This document shows, piece by piece, positions 51,005-63,049 of a DNA stretch of 64,000 bases (the stretch's first letter is position 1; every line of letters starts with the position of its first letter). The notes under the pieces were generated by a model. The model was not told the origin of the DNA and did no database searches. It worked only from the letters and a program-made list of their open reading frames with translations. The DNA is taken from NCBI GenBank assembly GCA_019722365.1, contig JADFUC010000517.1, forward strand, positions 248,001-312,000. The letters are read 5' to 3'. A program made the position numbers and the translations under genes. The DNA comes from Lithospermum erythrorhizon (taxonomy: Eukaryota; Streptophyta; Magnoliopsida; Boraginales; Boraginaceae).

Positions 51005-51324
51005 ACCGCACTTATACCGAAGTATAAGGCCAAACCGCACTTATACACAAAGTATAAGGCCAACCGCACTTATACACTAAGTATAAGGCAAACCGCACTT
51101 ATACACTAAGTATAAGGCATACCGCACTTATATTAATTAAGTATAAGCACACACCGCACTTATACACTAAGTATAAGGCACGCCGCACTTATACACTAAA
51201 GATAAGGAAACCGCACTTATACACTCAAGTATGCACACCAAGACTTATACACTAAGTATAAGTGCACACCGCACTTATACAAGAAGTATAAGGCAAACCG
51301 CACTTATACACAAAGTATAAAGCC
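51005..51324. repeat. Hairpin-repeat array in the outer LTR
   Basis: Eleven units of about 29 bp, consensus ACCGCACTTATACACTAAG then TATAAGGCAA. Each contains the inverted arms CTTATAC and GTATAAG with a 4-5 nt loop (CACTAA or CCGAA types). Units differ by a few bases. The array is homologous to the one in the inner LTR but more regular. Confidence 0.92.
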
Positions 51325-51519
51325 ATAGCCATATATCCTCAAGTAAGGAAGGAGAGCCACCTAACCCCTATCATCTCAACTATAGGGTCATATCCTAACA
51401 CTCAAGTCACCTCAAAAGGACGCATAACCCATCCAACACCTCTCAATAACCAACTACTCTACTCCCAAACAATCTCCAAGCACACAGCTAAACATCTCAC
51501 AATCATAAATCACTCACAA

Positions 51520-51700
51520 CCACCGACAAGGCCACGTAGTTAATTAAAAGTGTCATGACCATTATAAATACGTGAAGTTTACAAGGCCACAAAAATACCA
51601 AAAGTTCCTACAAGGCCACGTAAATACAACATCACGACAAGGGCCACAGAATCAGAAATGCCGACAAGGCCACAGAACACAAGAACATAAGTTGGGAGTT
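51520..51700. repeat. GACAAGGCCAC short repeat cluster
   Basis: The motif (GA/TA)CAAGGCCAC occurs at about 51525, 51577, 51611, 51641 (with an extra G) and 51663, spaced roughly 25-50 bp, followed by GTA or AGAA. It lies in the outer LTR downstream of the hairpin array. A GGCAAGG(C)TA-like relative is seen in the LTR at 63490. Confidence 0.75.
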
Positions 51701-53213
51701 TAAGCTAGTACTTACCTCAAGCAATCTTCAACGCCACAGAAATACAATCGCATAATCATAACATGGCTCACACAAATGAATCACACATAATCATCCAACA
51801 ATTACACGTATACCATTCTCACATAATCATACCACAATGTCATGTTCACACAATTTAAAGTAAGTACTAGTAGCGTACTCGAGATAAGTACTACATTGTT
51901 AGAAATAAGGAAACGCTCCGTCTAATCGATCGGGTGCTCTTTCCTCAATGCTCCGCCTAATCAAAACACCAAATAACAATTATTACCGCAAATAATTTTA
52001 ACCCTTATCTAAAATTAAATTCTCTCGACTTTTCAACACATTTTAGTTACAAATTAACAACTAATATAGATTGCTAATTATGTTTCAATGAGCATTAAAA
52101 ATGACCTAATTTCTAACTATCCCGATCGAATCCCATAATCGGTCAACACCTTAACCAAAATACTAACATTTTCAACCAATTTCCACTAACTTCAATATAT
52201 CAATCCTTTCCAACTAATCAAACCCATTTCAAATCCACTCAAATCCTGCCCGTTTACTACTCAAAATCTAATAAACCACTTCAACATATATTCCTCCAAC
52301 AACTTATAATTCATAATTTCACCTCAAAACAATCACAATAAAGTTCCAATAACATATTTTATACTATCAACCACATTTTAGAAAAAATTCAACCCAAAAT
52401 CAACTCGAAAAGTCAACCTAACTATAACAACACTTTCTACCCCAAATACGATTATCATCAACTCTTATATTATAATCTAAGCCTAAAACAATAATTGTAT
52501 TCAATAATATCTCATAAAAACCGAAGTCAACCCAAAATTCCAAAAAAGTCAACGGCCCTAAACGTCCGAAATTCACATCAAACACGTACTTCAACTCAAG
52601 AATAACTAATTTATGAACCCAAGAATCGATTGAGTAATAAAAAATCAAATTACAAAAGTCAACTAAAAAGTCAACTCCGGGCGATCTCCCAAAATATTCA
52701 ACAAGATCGATCCTTTTTTACCTTGAAACGAAGAGGACGCGAGGGTGCCTTCAAAATTTGAGGTCCAAAGTTTCGAGATTTCGGCGAGAAAATTGTGCTA
52801 AGACCGAAAAAATTGGGAAGCGGTCACCAAGTTGCTCGCGCGTAGAGGAGAAGCGGAAATGAGTTTGCTTTGTGGGTCGGGGCCTATTTGATGGTTGATT
52901 AAGTGGGTTGGGCCCAATAGCGCCAAGCAGTGAAACCCGATTTAAATTCACTCGATATTTCTCGCTTTAATTTATCTCGACAACCAACTTCCAAACATTA
53001 ACATCCCAACACTCAAATTATATCACCACCCAAATAATATCATTTCCATTCGACATAAACTTTAAAATCTTCTAAATACCGAATGTACTAACAACCGACC
53101 GATCCGTTATATTTTCACTATTCAACTTCGAAATTTTTGATTCCCCCAAATAATCCACCTGAAGAATCCAAGATACTCACATGAGTATTAGTACGTTAAT
53201 CTGGATTATTACA

Positions 53214-55173
53214 CTTTATATAGGCATCAAATGTCTTACTTTTTTAGGCTTTGAAGAGAAGCACAAAACTCTTCAAATTCCTCCTTCCCTTAGATCGTCG
53301 GTCCTGCATGCCCTAGAACCTTCCACTTCTTATTTCTAAAATCAAGGCATGTTAGGTGGTTAAGAAGAATATTCTAGAACCCCTATCCCCTATCCCATTT
53401 TTGTCGACTTTGGGGTTGAAATTTCATAATTGGAATTTCGCCCCAATATTTCCTCAGCTAATTCTTTAACCTTAAGTTATAATTATATTATAGTTTGATC
53501 TTGTTGTCAGCAGTTACTTTCAGCTTCGATTGACAAGAGTACTATATTAATTTACGCAATCCAAACAAGTATTAATATATAGATGGCGAATGACTCTGAA
53601 GCATCATAACCCCTAATGTCAATGCTGAAGTTAATCCTAACATGTCAATCGTCGAACAATCGAATATATATATAAACTTATATTATTTGAATATAATTAA
53701 ATGTAAAGAAATCTGGCCAGACAATCAAATTGCTCAACGGGCATATTTATGAAATCTAATTCTCATATTTTCAACACATATAACTACGAACAAAATAAAT
53801 TATAACATAAATCAAAAGTATAATTTATAAATTTACATTTATAGTTAATTACCTTATTTATTATCTCAATTTAAATGTATGAATTATAAATACTTATTAC
53901 GCATGTACATTTTACTAGTATTAAACTGGGGTGTGAGATACACTAATGTATTTATGCTTTTCAATATGATGCTTAAATAATTGTTTAACCTCCTAAATCG
54001 GACTCTTGGATTGGAGTCGGGGCAAGGAAGAGATCCTTGGTCAAGTTCATGTATCAACACCGATACACGACAAGATGTTGTCAATTATCATTTTTTAGTA
54101 TACATGCAGACAAAATAGGACCACATACACCAACGCTTTTATCACAATATGATATGTATTCGTGACAAAATTGTGTCATGATATGTACAAGTAATCTCAT
54201 GCCGACACTTAAAAGTCAGAGCTGAAAGTAGATACTCTATACCCATTCGCTTACTCTCAACACTGACACACGACAAGATGTTGCCTGGGCTTTTATTTTT
54301 AATATATATGTCAAATAAAATAGGGGACCATTTACACCAACTTTTATCACAAGATGATGCGGTATCCGTAAGAGAGAAATTATGCCTAACTGATAGCTGT
54401 ATCTCACAGTCAGCGTGGTCTTTTAGTTGCTACTAAATGATTATGCCCACCAAACGACGTAAGAATAAAGATAATACAATTAAACGCATTTAACTATAAT
54501 AAATGGAAAATGTAGATAATGTTTTGCATTATTCTTAATTCTCAATCCTAATTTTTCTTCATATAAGAAAAATCAAATATTGATCAATCAACATCAACTA
54601 ACAAATAAGAATTGCAAATAAAGAAATTGTTATTGATTTACCTAATCACAATTCAATAGAATTAATAAGATGGGTCAAAAGAAAAAAGTTTTAATGGAAA
54701 CGGATTGAATAAAATGATGAGGCCGACGCTTGTGCGAATGCAATTGAAAGATGTAACGATTTGTTAAACATGACAAAATTTAATTATGTTTTCTCAAGCT
54801 AAAAAAAGATATTCTTCACGTGTGCACATAAGGTTCTTTTATGAGTCCAACTATATCCATACTCGGGAACAAGTTGTTAAAATCACTAAAATAAATATTT
54901 TACTTAAATAAACCTCCTCAAATACTACTTACAAATAGGTTAGTAAATAGTCATTTCATCCCCCTTTCTACGAGAATGAGTACAAGAGTATTACTACTAG
55001 TAAGACCTCAAAACCGATAACGAGGCTGATCGTTAAGCACCGCCTCTTCAAAAGATGGATTCGCCTTTCATCATCGCTTTTCAAAAACAAAAACAACATT
55101 GCCCCCCAAAATCTCACCTCTCTTCGAAACTCCCTTGTGATCAAGATCTGAACAATCTCAACAATTACCTCGC
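53214..55173. other. Spacer before the V-ATPase subunit gene
   Basis: No gene is supported apart from the presumed 5' UTR in the last 150 bases. A perfect heat-shock-element pattern GAATATTCTAGAA (53367-53379) stands alone with no adjacent gene and is probably chance. Confidence 0.45.
54056..54373 (+). repeat. Direct repeat pair, about 110 bp, spaced 203 bp
   Basis: About 54056-54166 and 54259-54373 share CAACAC(C/T)GA(T/C)ACACGACAAG, ATGTTG, CAAA(A)TAAAATAGG-type sequence, ACACCAAC and CTTTTATCACAA(T/G)ATGAT. The copies are moderately diverged. Non-coding. Confidence 0.8.
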
Positions 55174-58100
55174 ATGTATGTCGAAGCGATGAGTTTCAAC
55201 ATACACGGAGGGTACCTGAGGCTGACGAGAGTAAAAATAGATCAGACTACTAACTGCTGCTGATTACAATAATCTTTGCCAATGTGAGACACTTGACGAC
55301 ATCAAAATGCACCTTTCCGCTACCCAATACGGCCCCTATTCCAAAATGGTAACTTTTAAATTATTCTTATTCCTAAAGATCGCTCGAATTTATTTTTTCT
55401 CGAGCGCTAAAATTTAACAAACTGATAGATTAGTTGGAACGAAAAATTTATTTGAATAAAAATGCACCTTTAGCTACCAATACTTTATTGTTAACATTAT
55501 AATTATTATAATTATGATTCAAATCACATATGTGTGATCATTTAACATTATATTTGTTCATGTTGATAACTTACATACGCTGTCATGCAAATCTGCATTA
55601 AAATTGAATTTTTCACAGCTTTTGTTTCTTCATTTCAAAAATATTAAATATGTTTGTATAGACAATCTTGAAATTATGATTAGTATATTAATGATAGTAA
55701 TGTGCTACCTTTTTTTCCGAGATACTAAACGGACACACCCATAACAGGAACAATAATATGTTATTTCTTCTTCGTAATGTTTTCCAGAATTGTACAGATA
55801 TGGTCATATGATTGACAATGTTGTCTTATCGTAACTGGCACTCTGCATGAAAGAGGATGTCTGGAGAATTGCTTGAGAAATGCCATCCGTTGGTACTATG
55901 GCTGTAATTATTACCTTGGCTGATGAAAGTTGTCATGAATTGACATAGTTTTCCAACAGTATTGCCACTTTAGCTGTTGCACAGAATATGAGGGAGCTCT
56001 ACACGCTGGTGCTTGTGGATACCCCCTTTGCCCCTTACTTCCTATTTTACTACTTGAGGTACTGATACTTGTACTACCGCCACTGCCCACTCTACTAATT
56101 GATAACTGTATTTTTTCGGACCTAAGATACATTGTCATTCTGTGGTTCCTTACTGGATCTCTTAATGATGTCAACATCTGGATAACTTTCTAGGCTTCTA
56201 GGTTAACATATTCTCCTTCTTTTCTCTCCGGAGGTTTCCACAGAAGCTCTAACTTTTTTTTTTTTTCTTTCTTAGCAAAGTATAGATAGTAGAGAACGGG
56301 CAATAGTGAGAATGTAAGATGTATTCAAGTACTTACTGAAATTTATGTGAAGTCTAACTACACTACAACAGAACGCGGCTAGTCAAATAATTTTAGTTGA
56401 TGGAATATAGACAACTTAGTACTCAATTGAAGTTACTATTTTATATGGAATAATTTTAGTTGATATATATATATATCTTCTTCAAAAGGTTATAATTACA
56501 GAACTAGCAAGAATTTGACTCCCCTCTTCACAAATATCTAGTAGGCTTATTATTTCAATTGTGTAAGAGGGATCAATTGATATTTATGTGATTCTCTTTC
56601 TCCATGATCCACATCTCTTATTCCAAATCCAAACATGAGTCAACAGCGTTGGTGATTGTTAGTAAACAGTTTCTAAGTATTGTCTCACAATCAGTTGCTT
56701 CCAAGCAACATGAATACCATTAGGCTTCAATGAGGTTCTGTTTACTCTACTAATCTTGCCAACTTCACAAAGAAGTTGACAGTGAGATCAATATTATATT
56801 CCATCCCTTTTTAGTGGTTACATTATCTGATATTTAAGTCTGCAGATGTTTCTTCATCATTTGTAAATAAATTATGTTATGCTTGCAATATCTGTTAATT
56901 ATATCTTGCATTTTAAGAATTTCATGTTCTTATTTTCCTGGATGGCTGCGTACCTTTTTATTTCAGGATTTAGACAACATGAACATTGAGATTATGAGAA
57001 ATACTCTCTACAAGGCTTACTTAGAGGACTTTTATCGTTTTTTCCAGGTAAAATATATCTGTTGTAGAAACTTTAAGTTTATATATTGTATTTTCTGAAT
57101 TTACTATCCACAACCCTAATGTAAAATTTACAGAAACTTGGAGGGGCCACTGCTGAGATTATGTCTGAACTCCTTGCCTTTGAGGCTGACCGAAGGGCAG
57201 TTAATATAACTATCAACAGGTTTGCCCCTGATTCAATATGTTCTTTGCTCCCTGTACTTCGGAAGTTTGGAAATGGCTATTGAATTGCGAGTTAAGATCG
57301 TCTCAAATATGATTCCTTTAATTCTCTCGAATTTCATAGAAAATGTAGAAGCTTGATATTTTATTGCCATGTTCCAATTCAATGGATCTAATTCAGATCT
57401 CAATGCTTGAGAACTAGAGAGACTTGTAGGGATTGTAACTTGAGATTATCCAAACTCATCGAATTACCGTTCCATGCTCGTTTTCTATCTTCAGCATTTT
57501 CACGGAACTGACTCGGGATGACTGTAGAAAATTATATTCCAACTTTGGTCTTCTGTAAGTATTTTTTTGCCATCCTCTTACTTGATTTAAACTGAGTCAC
57601 GTTACTCACTTTCCAATTCTGATTGATTTTCTTCTTTACTGAACTAATTTTCTGAACTTGTTGATTAGTTATCCCTATGGCCATGAAGAACTTGCTATCT
57701 GTGAGGATCTAGACCAGGTGTGTCTTAAGTCCCTTCGCTTTATATACAGACAAGGTTTCCTGGTATATGATCAGTTATGTCAAATTGATGATCATGAGGT
57801 AATTGTGTTTGATCTTTATGTGAATATTAGGTGCGTGGTGTGATGGACAACTACCCTCCCTATCAGTCCATATTTTCGAAGTTATCCTATGGAGAGAGTC
57901 AGATGCTTGACAAGGCCTTTTATGAAGAAGAGGTCAAACGACTGTGCTTATCGTATGAGCAACAGGTTTGTCTGAAGGATTGTAAATTAGTCTCTCTCCT
58001 TTTTCTCTCTCCAAGTGAAGGGGGTTGGCAGTCATGTCATATTTATTAAAAATGGAAATTCTCTTAACTCCTGTGGGTGTGAGGAAAAGGGGAGGGAAGG

Positions 58101-58430
58101 ATACCATTGAACATAAATAGATGAATAAATACAAGCACCATCGAGATTCAAATTTGTCTTTCCTGTCAATCCTGACTCGCACCAAATATGTTTTTAGTTT
58201 TGTGAGATTATACATTTGATCCTCTTTTATGGTGTTATTTTTGATTGTTTCTTTTTCCATATAACTCAAGTGAACATATATTTTGTTTCATGGTTGCAGT
58301 TCCATTACGCTGTATTCTTTGCCTATATCAGATTGAGGGAGCAGGAAATCAGGAACTTAATGTGGATATCCGAATGTGTGGCTCAAAACCAGAAGTCCAG
58401 GGTCCATGACAGTGCGTATTCATTTTTTAA
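55174..58430 (+). pseudogene. VHA-d: V-type H+-ATPase subunit d, frame-disrupted at both ends
   Basis: Subunit d caps the V0 proteolipid ring and couples it to the central stalk of the vacuolar proton pump (family knowledge). Six clean exons: 56967-57047, 57134-57219, 57495-57554, 57669-57717, 57831-57965 and 58300 on, all GT-AG and in phase. They encode [80 protein letters not shown] and [20 protein letters not shown]. Exon 1 (55174-55348) starts MYVEAMSFNIHGGYL, then single-base losses shift it before [19 protein letters not shown]. The expected second exon is not found. Exons near 55788-55900 (YRYGHMIDNVVL) and 55960-56058 (IATLAVAQNMRELY) carry shifts. One base is missing after HDS at 58413, so the conserved stop at 58428 is bypassed. 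Decayed gene or assembly indels. Confidence 0.88.
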
Positions 58431-58562
58431 TTTATCTCAGCTATTTATACAACATTATTCCCCCAATTGTATTAGATTTTATCATGTCATTATATTTATA
58501 TTCCTGTTGCAACATTATAATGGGTAGCCAAGCGGTCATACGCCAGATATCTACACAACTCC

Positions 58563-58771
58563 GAGCAATAAAGGTCGTGTTGGGTGTGCTCGAGAGATTT
58601 TTTTTCCTTCATACGCCCTGGAACCATTATCTCTATACAGTTCAATGTAAATGCTGCTATGCAGCTGCAATAAAGGTTGTGTAGGGTGTGCCTGGGACAT
58701 ATTTTTTTTTTCTTTCCATATGGCCTGGAACCATTATCTCTATACAGTTTGATGTAGAAGCTGCTATATAG
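58563..58771 (+). repeat. Tandem duplication in the V-ATPase d 3' flank
   Basis: Two copies of about 104 bp (58563-58665 and 58667-58771) share GCAATAAAGGT(C/T)GTGT(T/A)GG, GTGTG(C), a T-run, CC(A)TATGGCC/ACGCCCTGGAACC, ATTATCTCTATACAGTT and GCTGCTAT. They lie within 350 bp of the conserved stop, so probably in the 3' UTR. Confidence 0.88.
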
Positions 58772-61149
58772 CTTATATTTTGCTACTTGATTCGTACAGT
58801 TTACATGTGACACTCAGACTTCATTGCCGGCCTGGGCCCTATATTTTGCCTGACCTGAACAACTGTTTTTTTATGCTACTAGTCAAATCATTCGTCTCCT
58901 TGTATCGTATATTATAGCGTCTTGGAGGTCGTATTGATTGGATTGTCGCAGGTTAATTGATTGCCATCCTTAGTTATTTAATGGTTATATGATTTTGTTA
59001 GTGCAATGAATCTTTTTGCTATATGATCAACAAGTATTTTGATCTAGTGATTTCAATTTGGAGAATGAACATGGACTATCTTACCACTAGAAGCATTATA
59101 ATCTACTCCACTCGGTTTATATTTGGATGAAGATTAACAAGATTACAAGAATAAACAAATTCCTCCTATTGCTAATAATTCTCCAAGAGGGATCCAAGGT
59201 CAAGGCTGAGATTCAGTGTACCAAACATTTTGATCACAACTTTTCTGACTGACATATAGAAATCTGTTCACTTTAATTTTTAAAGTGACTCCAGGGGATA
59301 AATTTAAACGCATAGTTTACTTCAGAGGATAAATTGAAAAGTTCAACAGTTTGAGGGTTGTACAAAATTAAGCATCATTATTATTATTATTATTAATGTT
59401 ACTCCTATTATATTGCTTTACTATACTATATATTTGTAATAATGCGTATGGAAACATCGGAAGAATCTTCTCCGAAGAATTTTGGACACTGTGTCCTCAA
59501 CTCCTCATGCCATGTGAAGCAACGACTACACTAGAACAAATATATACTACTTAATGATTTTGCAAGCTAATCAAGGAATCTTAACTTCTTAAGTGTAGTA
59601 TTATGTATCTAGTAAGAGTTAATTTTTATTACTCAACAGATAGAAACATCCACTCCTGTGACAGATGTAGATGCATGATTATTGTAGAAACTTCTTTTTC
59701 TTTAGTAGTCTTTTATTAACTGATCATACGATGATTATTGTAGAAACTTCTGTCAGTGGTCCACCATTATTTAAGATTATGGACATCAAATATGAAATAA
59801 AATACAGTTCTTTTATCATTACAATTTATTTGGGAGATTTGGCTAATACCGAGTATCTTTCAAAGAATTCTTTTTAGTATAATCTCTAAATTTTATTGAA
59901 CATGTATGCGTCATATATTAGTGTGTAGTATCTAACATATTATTAGACACTAGTCCATGACATTCATATTTCATATTAAAATCAACATTATGTATTTAAT
60001 AAATTTCACGATCTTATTAATACATTCTGGAAAGTTATGAATCACTATACGAGACATGATTCTCAATAAAAAAATATATTTTTCATTTTCTTATGCAAAG
60101 TGTTATGATAGATACTAGTTGGTAAAGCCTATTTCCAAGGCAAAAATTTCAAGGCAACAAATTCTTCCAATTTTATCCTTATTGATCGCATGGAACGCTG
60201 CGGCTCAAAAAGCACAACGAAAAATATTCTATGTTACCGGTAATATACTAAAAACCGATACAATTATCAAATTTATGGAACATGGGCTCGGCTAAACTAA
60301 CGAACGCATAGTTGTACGCCGAATGGTTAACTGGAAGCTGCGGACCCATGAACTTCAAATGACCACGCGCTATGTACGCGGATATGGATAATAAGAATGT
60401 TATAAATTTTACCATGTTATTAAAAAAAATTAAAAAGATTAACAATTAAATAGTTTAAAATAATAATTTTTACCTTGTTCGCTATAGTTGAATTAAAATA
60501 ATTTTAGATATAATAAGATTAAAATGAATTTTAAATTATGATATTAATTTTAAAATTGTTAAATGTTTATCTTTCATCTTAATCATGTTAAACTTATTAT
60601 TATTATAATTTTTGTTGATGTTTACTTTTGGATTAATTTTTCTTTTCATCTCTCTGCTTGTATTTACCATTTGAGTAAATCTCATACTGACACACAACCG
60701 TTAAAGTCACGAATTAATACACGCTAAACTCGCTTATCTTAGCTAACCCACAAAGTAGTACTACAAATGTATCAAATTATTTTTCAATAATTTTCTTTAT
60801 GAGTTCGATCAAAATAAATCATACTTGTTAAGAATAGCCAGAAGCTGATATGATATCTAGCACATGGGGTCGGTTGATTATTGTACAACTAAACACGTTT
60901 CAATCGACCACACACAACACACACGCCGATAACGACATTGAACACACGGAGTAGCGCTCAATATACCACACAGCATAGCACCCCACATGCCCAATTAAAA
61001 TGTGTGAACACATGTTACATGAAGTCATGATTCCGATTTTTGTTATTAATATTCGACATAAGTATTCAATATACTTAATATACTTAATTAATTTAACATT
61101 CATTATGGTACTTATTAGCATAAAATTAATCATGATAAAATTATTATTT
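58772..61149. other. Spacer without recognised genes
   Basis: AT-rich. A short direct repeat GATTATTGTAGAAACTTCT occurs at 59678 and 59732, and an ATT trinucleotide run is near 59380-59395. No coding gene is supported. Confidence 0.5.
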
Positions 61150-61639
61150 TGTAATCTATTCGCCCCTGTGTCGGCGCCCGAGGCGAGAGTCATTATAATC
61201 CGAACACCGTAATCACCAAACCGACGGACGACTCCGCCTTAAAACTACTGCTTCCTTCAAAAATCGATTACATATGATATTTCCAAAATAATCACGCTTA
61301 AAAATTTACAATCCATCGTGATATCTAACCAACCAACTCCATATATACACAACATATCCCAAATAAAGGTTCTAGTCTACTCCAACTCGCTGTGAGCCAT
61401 TCTATCCTCGTAATCTCTACTTCTTTCCTCGTCAAGCGGTAAACACGCACTCCCCAGAAAAAAACACCAACCTACTCAAATAATTAGACATCCCCTAATC
61501 TACTCTTCTCTCTCCAAATCGACCGCATACCCAAAAACTAACATAACCTCGCCATCATCAATTCCTAGCCCCAAGTGTCAAGTAATATCCGACTCCGCAA
61601 AATCTTCCTATCTCCCACAACAAAGGTTCTAGCTCCACC

Positions 61640-62215
61640 CGGCCCACAAAAGTAACATCTTTATGGCTATCGATCAATCCTAGTGTGATGTTTCCCCAAC
61701 CAACGGCTACTCAAAGATAAGATCAAACCTATCACCAAACGGAGGTAGGTCTACCACTCAACAACGGGTCGCTCACATTCAAGGGCAATCCCTATATATA
61801 AATGTCTAACCTCAATTGACCTCCCAACTGGAAACGTAATAAAAGTGGAACAAGCGTAGACTCTCTACATACGTAGAGCAGAATGCTTCCACAAAACTCC
61901 GAAATTAATTGGAGTGTAGCACCAGTATAAAAGTATTCCCACCCACATAATCACATTTAAAGTAAAGTACCCGCCGAACTCGAGGGTCACGCACTCGGGC
62001 CGGGTCACGGCATTAATCCGGCCCCGTCCGGCCCCACCCCCGGCCTGGTACCTCCCTTGAGAGCCTCCAACTCCTCGGCCCTGGTCTCCACGGTTTCCAA
62101 CAAGTCCAACTCTGGTCCCCTGATAACCGCCTCTGGCAGGCTGAACTGGTGCAAAAGTTCCAAAGATTCCCATCCTCGAAAAATCAAGCAACCGCCAGCG
62201 CCTGCCGCCGGGCAA
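61640..62215 (-). pseudogene. Gypsy gag C-terminus and aspartic protease remnant
   Basis: A Gly/Gln/Arg-rich stretch (GGYQGTRVGLVGNRGDQGRG) leads into GRGRINAVTRPE, like the GRARVYALTQ linker of gypsy gag-pol. Across a frameshift near 61895 YTGAT replaces the protease DTGATHSF motif. Further along, FPVGRSIEVRHLYIG and, after shifts, KHHTRID and GPGGART match the VGRSVEV..Y..CPV and RHHARIDC....V.F.GPGGAR stretches that end the protease region. The catalytic Asp appears lost. Confidence 0.75.
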
Positions 62216-62573
62216 ATTTATAACATAATATCACCCTCTCCCTGCATCCGCTTCGTGCCCAACCGGGCCACATCGGAAACAAATGGATTACCCTTCCAAC
62301 CCCCCGAAGCCCACTCAAAGCCACTGGATCTCGCAGTACTCCCCGTGCGTAAGGAGCTCAGAATAGCTTGGGCGAATCGCCGACACACTAAAGTAACTCG
62401 TCTGTGACTACTACCGGGTCCGTTGCCCTCCGAACTCTAGAATCAGAGCAGGCCTGATTTGCATCGAAAGCCTCGGGGTCGACCTCTTTTTCGATCCACT
62501 CGCCCGCTCAGCCTAACTCCATTTCCATCTTTAAGGCCGCATTCTTCACAAAGACGGAAACTCGCCGAAGTCG

Positions 62574-63049
62574 TCAAGGATATCTCGTGACGCACTCAAC
62601 CCATCCCCGAACCTTGTGATCTTCTTTGCCTCTACCGATAGGCATCGTGAAGTAGTCCGCACATCTCGGGCCGAACTGCTTTCTCATACTCCTCACCGCA
62701 CTGGCCCCGAGTCGTTGAAATAAGCTCCTCTCCAAAGCCGCCACATGCTGGGTCTCAAAGCACAGCATCTCTCCCGAAGAGCCTCAACAAACCGCCCCTC
62801 GGACACATAGATCTCCCTCTCACGCCGTGGACGACTCGGTTCTCCCACCACTGCGGGGACCCTCGTCGATAAGTCGCAAACTTCACTCATCTCACCCACA
62901 ATTCTTATAGGCTCAAAATGGACTTCATATCCTCGGATGAACTCCCTAATAATGCCTGGGCGAACCTCCCGAAAACTTCGAGGATCCTCTCTTCTAAACC
63001 GGTCAAACAACTTGCTCGAATTCGACTGGGCCGCCGGCCACCCGAGCAT
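62574..63049 (-). pseudogene. Gypsy gag-like remnant
   Basis: Two overlapping minus-strand frames, GC-rich and rich in Arg and Glu, lie where gag is expected after the LTR. Phrases such as SNSSKLFDRFRREDPRSF and EDHKVRGWVECVTRYP can be read, but resemblance to the Retrotrans_gag domain is loose, and the identification rests mostly on position before a clear protease segment. Confidence 0.45.

Larger units (their letters stand above)
46919..53213 (-). mobile_element. Ty3/gypsy-type solo LTR (outer), interrupted by a second LTR
   Basis: The left edge TGTAACGACTCCGCC (46919) and right edge GGATTATTACA (ending 53213) have the TG...CA termini of an LTR; the proposed outer LTR is 46919-47096 plus 49606-53213, about 3.8 kb. 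The flanks (ACTTA left, CTTTA right) are only a partial target duplication. In minus orientation the promoter side is to the right (52650-53213), and the left edge is the 3' end. No gag or pol sequence lies inside. The sequence at 50640-51010 resembles 47640-47940 of the inner copy. The assignment to gypsy rests on similarity to the LTR next to the gag-protease element at 61150-64000. Confidence 0.6.

Noticed and set aside
53367..53379. Perfect heat-shock element pattern
   Set aside because: No gene starts nearby on either strand; a 13-bp degenerate pattern is expected by chance in 64 kb.
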